This document shows, in pieces, positions 24,342 through 33,161 of a stretch of 41,282 bases of DNA. A program made the translations under genes and the position numbers. The stretch comes from CAIUSP01 sp040375675. Lineage in GTDB: Bacteria; Actinomycetota; Thermoleophilia; Solirubrobacterales; 70-9. The stretch is from contig JBEIRY010000005.1 in NCBI GenBank assembly GCA_040375675.1, positions 1 to 41,282 on the forward strand, in the 5' to 3' direction. Numbering within the stretch: the stretch's first letter is position 1; every line of letters begins with the position of its first letter. The notes below the pieces were generated by a model. It searched no databases. It worked only from the letters and a program-made list of their open reading frames with translations, and had not been told where the DNA came from.

Positions 24342-25526
24342 CTAGCTGCCGGTGCCGCCGCAGAAGAGTTCGTAGTCCGGGAAGCTGCCCATCTCCGACT
24401 CCGTTATCTCCTTGGCATCGGGCCCGCAGATGACGCACTCAGGGTCGCGCCTCACCTTCAGTTCAGTGAAACGGGTGCCCAACGATTCGTAGAGCAACAG
24501 CCTTCCGATCAGCGGTTCGCCGATACCTGTGACCAGCTTGATCACCTCGTTTGCCTGCAGCAGGCCCATCACGCCAGCCATCACGCCGAGCACACCTGCG
24601 GCGCCGCAGCTCGGAGCCAACTCGAGTGGCGGCGGTGTCGGGTAAAGGCAGCGATAGCAAGGTCCCTCATGCGGAACGAAGGTCGAGATCTGACCGTCGA
24701 AAGCGAGAATCGAAGCCGATACGACCGGCTTGTTCAGCCGAACCGATGCGTCGTTCAGCAGGTAGCGGGTGGGGAAGTTGTCGGCTCCGTCGACGATCAC
24801 GTCGTAGTCGCCGATGATCTCCATGATGTTGGAGGCATCGAGGCGGGTTCGGTGCTCGACGACCTCCACATCGGGGTTGAGATCTGCAATTGCTTTCTTG
24901 GCCGACTCGGTCTTGGGCACACCGACCCGTTCGGTCGTATGAATCACCTGGCGCTGAAGGTTGGACTCATCCACCACGTCGTCATCGACGATCCCGATCT
25001 TCCCGATTCCTGCGGCAGCGAGATAGAGCGCCGTCGGCGACCCGAGTCCCCCTGCGCCAAGCAGCAGGACCTTGGAGTTGAGCATCTTGATCTGACCACC
25101 CACCCCCACCTCGGGAAGCAGGGTGTGGCGCGAGTAGCGCATGCGCTGCTCCGGGGTCATCCCCTCGGCGAAGATCACCGGCTTGCCGTCTTGCTGCCAA
25201 GCATCGATGCCGCCGGCTACGTTGGCAGCGTTGGTGTACCCGAGCTCTTCCTGCAACGCATGCACGGCCCTTGCGGACCTCGCGCCTGACTTGCAGTAGA
25301 CGATCAAGCGGGCATCGGTGTCGGATGAGATCTCCGAAGCGCGGGCGAGCACCTCGCCTTGTGGGACCAGGAGCGAATCAGCAAGGTGGGCCTCTTCGTA
25401 CTCATGCGGCTCGCGCACATCCACCAACACGACATCGCCGCCTGCGATTTCGTCCTGAGCTTGATCGACCGTGATCTCCTCGATCTGCGCCTGGATCTCT
25501 TCGATTGGAAGTGTGCCGGTGCTCAT
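24342..25526 (-). CDS. moeZ: MoeZ-type adenylyltransferase/sulfurtransferase, rhodanese domain first
   Basis: The protein is 394 residues. Residues ~18-118 are a rhodanese domain (VVLVDVREPHEYEEAHL; active Cys78 in CKSGARS). Residues ~125-394 are a ThiF/MoeB-type E1 domain: RYSRHTLLPEVG, VLLLGAGGLGSP (ATP site, ~155-163), DESNLQRQ, DGADNFPTRYLLND, C290-x2-C293 and C364-x2-C367 (zinc), and PSC307GAAGVLGVMAG (crossover Cys). It adenylates the carrier's C-terminal Gly and transfers sulfur to form the thiocarboxylate. In the mycobacterial MoeZ the rhodanese domain is C-terminal; here it is N-terminal. cysO follows directly. ATG 25526 has AGAGGACC upstream, and a cys-type operator lies 60 bases before it. 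Confidence 0.92.
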   Translation of the reverse strand: MSTGTLPIEEIQAQIEEITVDQAQDEIAGGDVVLVDVREPHEYEEAHLADSLLVPQGEVLARASEISSDTDARLIVYCKSGARSARAVHALQEELGYTNAANVAGGIDAWQQDGKPVIFAEGMTPEQRMRYSRHTLLPEVGVGGQIKMLNSKVLLLGAGGLGSPTALYLAAAGIGKIGIVDDDVVDESNLQRQVIHTTERVGVPKTESAKKAIADLNPDVEVVEHRTRLDASNIMEIIGDYDVIVDGADNFPTRYLLNDASVRLNKPVVSASILAFDGQISTFVPHEGPCYRCLYPTPPPLELAPSCGAAGVLGVMAGVMGLLQANEVIKLVTGIGEPLIGRLLLYESLGTRFTELKVRRDPECVICGPDAKEITESEMGSFPDYELFCGGTGS

Positions 25527-25585
25527 GCCTGCTCTGGTCCTCTCTTCTGTCCGCTACGGCTGGATAACCCTAAACCTGATCGGGT

Positions 25586-25606
25586 TTGCTTCATTAATGA
25601 AAGTAT
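25586..25606. promoter_or_regulatory. Palindromic operator upstream of moeZ-cysO
   Basis: TTCATTAATGAA (25590-25601) is a perfect 12-bp palindrome, 64 bases upstream of the moeZ ATG in the 101-base gap after htpX. Read on the minus strand, the 21-bp site has the same left flank (ATACTT) and right half (ATGAAGCAA) as the site between cysM and the amino-acid transporter at 6816-6836. The chance of two such A/T-rich palindromes in this G/C-rich window both facing cys genes is low, so I infer a shared regulator. Confidence 0.62.
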
Positions 25607-25627
25607 AGCCAGAGAGGGCAGATTTGC

Positions 25628-26485
25628 CTAGGCGCCAGCCATCTCGCGCAGACGCCTGACCCTCTCCTCGGTCGGGGGGTGGGTCGAGAACAGATGAGAC
25701 ATCGCGCCGGAGCGGAACGGCTTGACGATGTAGAGAGGCTCGGCTGACTCGTTCACCTTCATCGGTATGGCCTGAGCCCCCCGGTCGAGATTCTCCAGCG
25801 CGCCGGCAAGCGACTCCGGCTTTCCGCAGATCTCGGCTCCGGTCGCATCTGCTGAGTACTCGCGCTGACGGGATATCGCCAGCTGGATCAGGCTGGCCGC
25901 TATCGGTGCCAACAGTGTCAGTGCGAGCGCGCCGACGAGGCCCAGCGGGGACTCATCGTCTCCACCGAACCAGAGCAGCATGTAGCCGAGGTAGGTGATC
26001 GCCCCGCCGATCGTCGCGGCAACCGACTGGATCAGGATGTCGCGATTGCGGATGTGCGCCAACTCGTGAGCGATCACTCCACGCAACTGATCCTCGGGCA
26101 GCAGCTCGAGAATTCCCGCCGTCACTGCCACCGCGGAGTGCTTTGGCCCGCGACCGGTTGCGAATGCGTTCGGCTGCCTCTCGTCGATGATGTAGAGACT
26201 TGGCATCGGAAGATCGGCCTTGGCCGCAAGGTCGGAGACCATGCGGTGCAGGTCCGGAGCCTCCTGGTCGGAGATCGGCCTGGCGTGCGCCATCTTCAAG
26301 GCGATCTTGTCGGAGAACCAGTAGGCCCCCAGATTCATCACCGCACCGATGATCAAAAAGGTCAGCGCTGTCTTTGGACCTCCGATCAGCGCCCCGATCA
26401 CCACGAAGAGGCCCATCAGGAAGGCCATCAAGAGTCCCGTCCTGAAAGCGGCGGCGAAGTTTGATCTGCTGGTCTTGGTCGTCAT
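25628..26485 (-). CDS. htpX: Membrane zinc metalloprotease HtpX
   Basis: The protein is 285 residues from ATG 26485; the frame to 26644 extends over the divergent rrf2 promoter and gene and is rejected. M48B features: two N-terminal membrane helices (GLLMAFLMGLFVVIGALIGG, ALTFLIIGAVMNLGAYWF), NAFATGRGPKHSAVAVTAG, the zinc motif HELAH in LRGVIAHELAHIRNRD, two more hydrophobic segments, and REYSADATGAEI carrying the third zinc ligand Glu. It ends with the STHPPTEERVRRL motif of the family. It degrades misfolded membrane proteins from the cytoplasmic side. GGGGTT lies upstream of the ATG. Confidence 0.94.
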   Translation of the reverse strand: MTTKTSRSNFAAAFRTGLLMAFLMGLFVVIGALIGGPKTALTFLIIGAVMNLGAYWFSDKIALKMAHARPISDQEAPDLHRMVSDLAAKADLPMPSLYIIDERQPNAFATGRGPKHSAVAVTAGILELLPEDQLRGVIAHELAHIRNRDILIQSVAATIGGAITYLGYMLLWFGGDDESPLGLVGALALTLLAPIAASLIQLAISRQREYSADATGAEICGKPESLAGALENLDRGAQAIPMKVNESAEPLYIVKPFRSGAMSHLFSTHPPTEERVRRLREMAGA

Positions 26486-26539
26486 GCTTACGAACCCCCT
26501 GTGTCGCTCGAATTCTTTTCGGTCGGCAGTATATGCGCT

Positions 26540-26562
26540 TATCCGACTGTTGAGGTAGGATA
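26540..26562. promoter_or_regulatory. Rrf2-type operator overlapping the rrf2 ribosome site
   Basis: The arms TATCCGAC and GTAGGATA (7 of 8 positions complementary) are separated by 7 bases. The right arm includes the GGTAGGA that would serve as ribosome site for rrf2 (ATG 26568), so a bound repressor would block its own gene. A second copy with the same 8-7-8 geometry and the same TCCGAC/GTAGGA core lies at 29565-29587 before the Rieske-sufB-sufD genes. Confidence 0.7.
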
Positions 26563-26567
26563 TAAAA

Positions 26568-27035
26568 ATGCTCTTCTCGACAAAAGCCGAATACGGAGTT
26601 CGTCTGATGGTCGAACTCGGACGCCAGCCTGACGGCAAACCCATCTCGCTTTCGGCAATCGCCGAGAGCGAAAACCTCCCTCTCTCTTATATGGAGCATC
26701 TGGTGGCGAAACTCCGCAACGCCGATCTGGTCGACAGCCAGCGAGGCGCTCACGGCGGATACACGCTCGCAAAACCGGCTGACCAGATCGACATGCTCGA
26801 GGTCGTCCAGGCACTCGAAGACACGATCGCGCCGATGGAGTGCTTTCACGACACGCCCGAGGGGAGGGTCTCCTGTTCGCACCAGGAAGACGCCGACCAT
26901 GCCTGCGCGACCAAACTTCTCTGGACCAGAGTTCAGGGAGGCGTGAACAAGGCGCTGTCTGGAACTACCGTGGCTGAGCTGGTCCAGTTCGCAGACGGAA
27001 ACGTCCGGCGGGCTTCGCTCGCCGCCCACAGCTGA
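26568..27035 (+). CDS. Rrf2-family Fe-S regulator (IscR/SufR-like)
   Basis: The protein is 155 residues. The N-terminal winged helix (MLFSTKAEYGVRLMVELG, ISLSAIAESENLPLSYMEHL, VDSQRGAHGGYTLAKP) is typical of Rrf2 proteins. Three cysteines, C92, C103 and C113, lie in the dimerisation region where IscR holds a [2Fe-2S] cluster, though the spacing (10 and 9 residues) is wider than the E. coli IscR pattern. It opens the suf operon, 39 bases before sufC, and its own promoter carries the inverted repeat at 26540-26562. Probable role: Fe-S-responsive repressor of the suf genes. CymR-like sensing of cysteine supply is a less likely alternative. Confidence 0.9.
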   Translation: MLFSTKAEYGVRLMVELGRQPDGKPISLSAIAESENLPLSYMEHLVAKLRNADLVDSQRGAHGGYTLAKPADQIDMLEVVQALEDTIAPMECFHDTPEGRVSCSHQEDADHACATKLLWTRVQGGVNKALSGTTVAELVQFADGNVRRASLAAHS

Positions 27036-27074
27036 AGCAGTACTTCCAACCCCGAAAACAAGAAGGAGCAATAG

Positions 27075-27839
27075 ATGGCCGAACTGGAAATCAGAAACCT
27101 TCACGTCAAGGTCGAAGACAAGGAGATCCTCAAAGGTCTGAACCTCGATGTCGAAAAGGGCAAGATCCATGCCTTGATGGGACCCAACGGATCCGGCAAG
27201 TCGACGCTTGCGAACACGATCATGGGCCACCCCGCCCTCGAGGTGACCGAAGGAACCATCACCTTCAAAGGTGAGGACATCACCGAGGCAGATCCCGATG
27301 AGCGTTCTCGTATGGGGCTGTTCATGGCGTTTCAGTACCCGGTTGCAATCCCGGGCGTCACCGTCGCCAAGTACCTGCGGATGATCGTCAACGCCCACCG
27401 CGATGCAAACGGCGAAGACCAGATCAGCCTCAAGGACTTCCGCAAGGAGACTGAAGCTGCGATGGAGATGTGCGACATCCCGAAGGAGTTCTCCTCCCGC
27501 TACCTCAACGACGGGTTCTCCGGTGGAGAGAAGAAACGCATGGAGGTCCTCCAGTTGGCAATGCTCAAGCCCGCCCTCTCGGTGCTCGACGAGACCGATT
27601 CAGGTCTCGATATCGATGCACTGAAGGTCGTGGCTGACGGCGTCAACCGCTACGCAGGTCCCGGAATGGGTGTTCTGATCATCACCCACTACCAGCGGAT
27701 ACTCCACATGGTCAAGCCGGACACCGTCTACGTGATGTACGACGGGCGCATCGTCAAGGAAGGTGGACCCGAGCTGGTGGGCGAGCTCGAAGAGCGCGGC
27801 TACGGCTGGATCACCGAGGAGATCGAAGCGGCCAAGTGA
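27075..27839 (+). CDS. sufC: Fe-S assembly ATPase SufC
   Basis: The protein is 254 residues. Walker A is GPNGSGKST, Q-loop is FMAFQYPVAIPGV, signature FSGGEKKRMEVLQ, Walker B LSVLDETDSGLDIDAL and the H-loop lies in IITHYQRIL; the E-T/S-D-S-G-L-D-I-D-A-L stretch is diagnostic of SufC. It drives the SufBCD scaffold on which clusters are built. Here it lies right after the rrf2 regulator and 2.1 kb before sufB, unlike the more common actinobacterial sufB-sufD-sufC order. AAGGAGC precedes the ATG by 6 bases. The stop overlaps the sufS GTG. Confidence 0.95.
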   Translation: MAELEIRNLHVKVEDKEILKGLNLDVEKGKIHALMGPNGSGKSTLANTIMGHPALEVTEGTITFKGEDITEADPDERSRMGLFMAFQYPVAIPGVTVAKYLRMIVNAHRDANGEDQISLKDFRKETEAAMEMCDIPKEFSSRYLNDGFSGGEKKRMEVLQLAMLKPALSVLDETDSGLDIDALKVVADGVNRYAGPGMGVLIITHYQRILHMVKPDTVYVMYDGRIVKEGGPELVGELEERGYGWITEEIEAAK

Positions 27840-29083
27840 GTACCACCGTGGAACCGCAGCTCGACCTCGAAAAGGTCCGGGCTTCGTTCCCCGCTCTGTC
27901 GAGGGAGATCCACGGCAAGCCGGTTGCCTATCTCGACAGCGCAGCCAGCTCTCAGCGGGTCGAGGCATCACTGCAGGCGGTAGACCGTTACGAACGGCGC
28001 CACCACTCGAACGTCCACCGGGGCGCCCACACCCTGTCAGCCGAGGCAACCGCTGCCTACGAAGGAGCTCGTGCAACCGTGGCCGACTTCATCGGCGCGA
28101 CCGACCGCAGGGAGATCGTCTTCTGTCGAAATGCACCCGAGGCGATCAACATCGTCGCTAGGAGTTGGGCAGAAGCGAATCTCGAGCAGGGGGACCGCGT
28201 GGTGCTGACGGTCATGGAACACCACTCGAACATCGTCCCCTGGCAACAGCTCGCCGAGAAGCGGGGGATCGAGATCGAGTGGATCGGATTGACTGAGAAC
28301 AGCCAACTCGACCTCGACGCCCTCGACGCCGCTCTCGAAAGGGAACCGAAGTTGGTCGGGGTGACCCATGTCTCGAATGTGCTCGGCACGATCAACCCCC
28401 TCTCAGAGATCTCGCGCCGGGCGCATGAAGCAGGTGCACTGGTACTGGCCGACGGCGCACAGGCGGCTCCGAAGTTGCCGCTTTCGATGACCGATCTCGG
28501 AGTCGACTTCTACGCGCTAACTGGACACAAGCTCTACGGGCCAACCGGTATCGGGGCGCTCTGGGCCAGGCACGACCTGCTGGATGAGATGCCTCCGTTC
28601 ATCGGAGGAGGGTCGATGATCAAAAAGGTCACCACCGAGGGCAGCACCTATGCCGAGCCACCGGCACGATTCGAGGCGGGTACCCCTCCCATTTCGCAGG
28701 CGATTGGTCTGGCCGCGTCGCTGAGGTGGCTGGAGGGGCTCGGCATGGATGCCGTTCGCGTTCACGAAACCGAGATCGCCGATTACACGCTGCAACGACT
28801 CCATGAGGTGCCCGGGCTGCGTGTATTCGGCCCCGCGCCCTCCAGCGAGAGGGTTGGTCCGGTCTCATTCGAGATCGAAGGCATCCATCCGCACGATGTC
28901 GCCGAGATCCTCGACCGCCATGCAGTTGCCGTGCGCTCGGGCCACCACTGCGCCCAACCACTGATGGACTACCTCGGCGTGCCTGCAACCACCAGGGCGA
29001 GCTTTGCCGTACACACCGACCGGTCAGAGATAGACCGGCTGATCGAAGGCCTGCTCGACGCACGGCGGGTCTTCAAGCTCTGA
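27836..29083 (+). CDS. sufS: Cysteine desulfurase SufS
   Basis: The protein is 415 residues, a class V PLP enzyme of group II. Key segments: YLDSAASSQR, HHSNVHRGAHTLSAEAT, EHHSNIVPWQQLAEKRG, VLADGAQAAPKLPLSM, the PLP lysine in YALTGHKLYGPTG, FIGGGSMIKKV, RFEAGTPPISQAI, and the active cysteine in VRSGHHCAQPLM. It removes sulfur from cysteine as a persulfide and passes it to SufU, encoded next. GTG 27836 overlaps the sufC stop. Full length for the family. Confidence 0.95.
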   Translation: MSTTVEPQLDLEKVRASFPALSREIHGKPVAYLDSAASSQRVEASLQAVDRYERRHHSNVHRGAHTLSAEATAAYEGARATVADFIGATDRREIVFCRNAPEAINIVARSWAEANLEQGDRVVLTVMEHHSNIVPWQQLAEKRGIEIEWIGLTENSQLDLDALDAALEREPKLVGVTHVSNVLGTINPLSEISRRAHEAGALVLADGAQAAPKLPLSMTDLGVDFYALTGHKLYGPTGIGALWARHDLLDEMPPFIGGGSMIKKVTTEGSTYAEPPARFEAGTPPISQAIGLAASLRWLEGLGMDAVRVHETEIADYTLQRLHEVPGLRVFGPAPSSERVGPVSFEIEGIHPHDVAEILDRHAVAVRSGHHCAQPLMDYLGVPATTRASFAVHTDRSEIDRLIEGLLDARRVFKL

Positions 29084-29106
29084 ACGCGTCGGCAAGGTAG
29101 TCACAC

Positions 29107-29532
29107 ATGGACGAGCTATACCGCGACCAGATTCTCGAGCACTACAAGCGCCCACACAACTTCGGGCGTCTCGACGAGTACGACCTCGACTTCGAAGACA
29201 CCAACCCGCTCTGTGGAGACGAGCAGCATGTCTTCATCAAGCTCGACGCCGAAGGAAGAGTCGAAGCTGTCTCGTTCGAAGGTCAAGGCTGCGCTATCTC
29301 GACCGCGGCAACCTCTCTGCTGACCGACGAGCTGACCGGACTAACACGTGACGAGTTGCTGCAGCTGCCCAAGGAACGGGTGCTCGAGTTGCTCGGGATA
29401 GAGATATCCGCCACAAGGATGAAGTGCGCTCTCCTCGGCCTGAAAGCAGTAAAGGGCGCAAGCCTCGGGACCTCTGCCGACTGGGACGACGAAGGAGCAC
29501 CCGGAGACCCGACCGAATCCGACAGCCTTTGA
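29107..29532 (+). CDS. sufU: Sulfur acceptor SufU
   Basis: The protein is 141 residues. The zinc/sulfur site residues are visible: Cys and Asp in NPLCGDEQHVF, Cys in FEGQGCAISTAA and Cys in RMKCALLGLKA, matching the Cys-Asp-Cys-Cys set of zinc-bearing SufU rather than IscU. It has the short insert between the second and third cysteines expected of SufU. It accepts persulfide from SufS and feeds SufBCD. It lies 23 bases after sufS. The next gene is 62 bases away, behind an operator, so a second transcript probably begins there. Confidence 0.94.
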   Translation: MDELYRDQILEHYKRPHNFGRLDEYDLDFEDTNPLCGDEQHVFIKLDAEGRVEAVSFEGQGCAISTAATSLLTDELTGLTRDELLQLPKERVLELLGIEISATRMKCALLGLKAVKGASLGTSADWDDEGAPGDPTESDSL

Positions 29533-29564
29533 GTTCGCAGGAGTGTGCGTAGCCACCCCGATAA

Positions 29565-29587
29565 ATTCCGACCTGTAAGGTAGGAAT
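29565..29587. promoter_or_regulatory. Second Rrf2-type operator, upstream of Rieske-sufB-sufD
   Basis: ATTCCGAC and GTAGGAAT (7 of 8 positions complementary) are spaced by 7 bases, the same geometry and the same single mismatch as at 26540-26562. It ends 7 bases before the Rieske ATG (29595), again covering the likely ribosome site. This suggests an internal promoter in the suf cluster controlled by the Rrf2 protein. Confidence 0.7.
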
Positions 29588-29594
29588 AAGAGAT

Positions 29595-29945
29595 ATGAGC
29601 GAAACCACCGACAACCCAAGCGCCAGCAAGCCCGAGATGATCGAGGTCTGCGCCGCAACTGATCTGTCTCCCGGTGAGGTGAAGATCGTCGATGGACCCG
29701 ACGGGATCAAGATCGGCGTCTTCAATTGCGATGGCAAGCTGCTCGCCATCGAGGACCGCTGCTCTCACGACGATGGTCCGCTCGCCGAAGGTACATTCGA
29801 TGCCACATCCTGCACTGTCGAGTGTCCGAGGCATGGCTCACTCTTCGACCTCGAGACCGGAAAACCCAAGACGCTTCCGGCCTATGAAGCAGTACTCACC
29901 TATCCCGTAATTTTGGAAGACGACACAATCAGGCTGGAGGTCTGA
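29595..29945 (+). CDS. Rieske-type [2Fe-2S] ferredoxin in the suf cluster
   Basis: The protein is 116 residues. The Rieske ligands are clear: C-S-H in EDRCSHDDGPLAEG and C-P-R-H in VECPRHGSLFDLETG. It resembles the NirD/BphA3-type small Rieske proteins found within actinobacterial suf operons. Its role there is not established; supplying electrons for cluster assembly is a common suggestion. In the arrangement I know best, it sits between sufD and sufC; here it precedes sufB by 4 bases. The start is ATG 29595. Confidence 0.92.
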   Translation: MSETTDNPSASKPEMIEVCAATDLSPGEVKIVDGPDGIKIGVFNCDGKLLAIEDRCSHDDGPLAEGTFDATSCTVECPRHGSLFDLETGKPKTLPAYEAVLTYPVILEDDTIRLEV

Positions 29946-29949
29946 ACAA

Positions 29950-31398
<1,449 letters not shown>

Positions 31399-31427
31399 TA
31401 GCCGATCGGCCAATCTCGATCCCGACC

Positions 31428-32630
31428 ATGAGCGCACCCGCTCTGCCCACGAAGAAGACTCCCGGCTGGGAATTCACCGAACTGGAGGGGCTGGACGACT
31501 CGGTATTCGTACCCGCCAAGCCCGGAGATGCCGATGCCCGGACCAGAGTCGACGCACCGCTGACCGTTCCCGAGGGATCGGTCGAGCTGATCCAGATCGA
31601 CGGAGGATCGCTGAACGGCGTCGCCAAAGCAGACGGAAAGTCTCCTTCCGAGCCGACCGTCTGCTCGCTCGAGGCAGCCCGAGAGGCCTGGCCCGAGTTG
31701 GTCGCAGACAAGCTCGGCACGCTCGTCGACTCGACTGATCCCTTCGTTGCCCGAAACGACGAGACCTGGCGCGGCGGAGCGTTCGTCTACGTGCCCAAGG
31801 GCAAACACCTCGAGGGAACGGTCGGGCTTGAAGCGATCCAGTCGAACGCCGATGCAGCCCTCTCCTACCGCACCCTGATCGTTTTGGAGGAGTCGGCTCA
31901 AGCTGAGATCTGGGAGCAGTGGCTCACCGCTGATGGGCTCGAAGGGACCACCTTCAACACCGTGACCGAAATCTTCGTCGGCCCCGCCGCCAACCTCAGG
32001 TATGTGAACGCACAAGACCTCACTGACAGCGGATGGGTATTCGCCAGCCAGCGAGCCGAGGTGGAGAAGGAAGGTTCGCTGGACTGGGTGTCGCTCGGGT
32101 TCGGCGGAGGCGGCGGAAAGGTCCGGATGGACACGCGGCTTGCCGGGCAGGGCTCGGACGCGAAGGTAACCGGTGCCTACGCGGGTAACGGCTCCCAACA
32201 TCTCGACTTCGACACGACTCAGGTGCATGGAGCCCCCTCCACCACCTCTGATCTCGCCTTTCGCGGAGTGCTCGCCGAAACCGCTACCTCAGTCTGGCGC
32301 GGGATGATCCGGGTCGAGCCCGGCGCCCAGCAGACCGATGCCTTCCAGGAAAGTCGGAACCTGCTGCTGTCTAGAGATGCGCACTCTGATGCGATCCCCG
32401 GCCTCGAGATAGAGGCCGACGATGTGCGCTGCACCCATGCGGCAGCGGTGGCCCAACTGGACCCAGAGCAGCTGCACTACCTGCGCTCACGCGGTCTGCC
32501 AGAGGACAGCGCGCGACAGGTGATCATCGAGGGGTTCCTTGAAGCACTCGTTGAACGCCTCTCCAAAGGTCCCGTCAGGGAACAGGTCTCTGCAGCGCTC
32601 GAGAGTCGCCTCGGCGAAATACTCGCCTGA
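31428..32630 (+). CDS. sufD: Fe-S scaffold protein SufD
   Basis: The protein is 400 residues. It is related to SufB but with a shorter N-terminus: GGAFVYVPKGKHLEGTV, TLIVLEESAQAEIWEQW, FRGVLAETATSVWRGMIRV, RNLLLSRDAHSDAIPGLEI and DDVRCTHAAAVAQLDPEQL, the last holding the conserved Cys/His of the SufB-SufD interface. It completes the SufBCD complex. The ATG lies 29 bases after sufB. It converges with the fur-family gene, with a 22-base gap that shows no clear terminator. Confidence 0.94.
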   Translation: MSAPALPTKKTPGWEFTELEGLDDSVFVPAKPGDADARTRVDAPLTVPEGSVELIQIDGGSLNGVAKADGKSPSEPTVCSLEAAREAWPELVADKLGTLVDSTDPFVARNDETWRGGAFVYVPKGKHLEGTVGLEAIQSNADAALSYRTLIVLEESAQAEIWEQWLTADGLEGTTFNTVTEIFVGPAANLRYVNAQDLTDSGWVFASQRAEVEKEGSLDWVSLGFGGGGGKVRMDTRLAGQGSDAKVTGAYAGNGSQHLDFDTTQVHGAPSTTSDLAFRGVLAETATSVWRGMIRVEPGAQQTDAFQESRNLLLSRDAHSDAIPGLEIEADDVRCTHAAAVAQLDPEQLHYLRSRGLPEDSARQVIIEGFLEALVERLSKGPVREQVSAALESRLGEILA

Positions 32631-32652
32631 GCCGACCGGACCGGACCGCTGA

Positions 32653-33114
32653 CTAACGGCAGCGGGAGCAGATACCCCGGATCACGACCTCGTGGGCGGC
32701 AGCCGTGTGTTTACGCTCTTCCGCCAGATCGTGAATGGCACGCTCGAGCCTCTGATCCTCGAACGGTGTGATCTTTCCGCAGCGCTCGCAGACCAAGTGG
32801 TGGTGGTGATCCCCGCCCGGGACGACCGCCTCGAACATCCTCACCCCGTTGCCGAGGTCGGTCTTTTGGATCAGACCCAACCCCTCGAGCGCTTCGAGCG
32901 CACGGTAGACACTGGCCATGCCGACGGGATCACCTTCGGCTCTCAGGGAGTCGTGAATCTCCTGAGCTGACCGGCAGCAGCCATGGGTGGCCAACTCTTC
33001 GACCACCCGGGTCCGGGCGCCGCCGGACCTCAGTCCAGCGTTGGCTAGAGACTCGAGTGCAACCTCTCGCCACTGCACGCCGAGCGCACTCGGCTTCTTT
33101 GCCGCGGTTGCCAT
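32653..33114 (-). CDS. zur: Fur-family regulator, probably Zur
   Basis: The protein is 153 residues. The winged-helix half has TRVVEELATHGCCRSAQEIH and MASVYRALEALEGLGLI. The metal-sensing half has GDHHHHLVCERCGKITPFED, with four consecutive histidines, and a C-terminal GICSRC; C109-x2-C112 and C149-x2-C152 form the structural zinc site. Divergence from znuCBA across a Fur/Zur-type box supports zinc as effector; a manganese or iron sensor cannot be excluded. It would repress znu genes, and probably itself, when metal is plentiful. Start ATG 33114. Confidence 0.88.
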   Translation of the reverse strand: MATAAKKPSALGVQWREVALESLANAGLRSGGARTRVVEELATHGCCRSAQEIHDSLRAEGDPVGMASVYRALEALEGLGLIQKTDLGNGVRMFEAVVPGGDHHHHLVCERCGKITPFEDQRLERAIHDLAEERKHTAAAHEVVIRGICSRCR

Positions 33115-33138
33115 TCACGGGATCGTATCGCATCTAAA

Positions 33139-33153
33139 TGATATTGATTATCA
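33139..33153. promoter_or_regulatory. Fur/Zur-type operator between zur and znuC
   Basis: TGATATTGATTATCA is a 15-bp inverted repeat with TGATA/TATCA arms in a run of A/T-rich sequence (33136-33160) that stands out sharply from the G/C-rich surroundings. It matches the general Fur/Zur box form TGATAAT-x-ATTATCA. It lies 25 bases upstream of the zur ATG and 9 bases upstream of the znuC start at 33162, so one bound dimer could silence both genes. Confidence 0.85.
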
Positions 33154-33161
33154 TTATTGTG

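Noticed and set aside
24324..25289. Plus-strand frame of 321 codons opposite moeZ
   Set aside because: Antisense of a well-supported E1/rhodanese gene; no motif or ribosome site.
25953..27398. Minus-strand frame of 481 codons across htpX, rrf2 and sufC
   Set aside because: It crosses three real genes on both strands and two promoters; composition is shadow-like.
33138..33161. N-terminal MILIIIIV extension of znuC
   Set aside because: These codons are the Fur/Zur operator itself; ATG 33162 or GTG 33159 is the sensible start.
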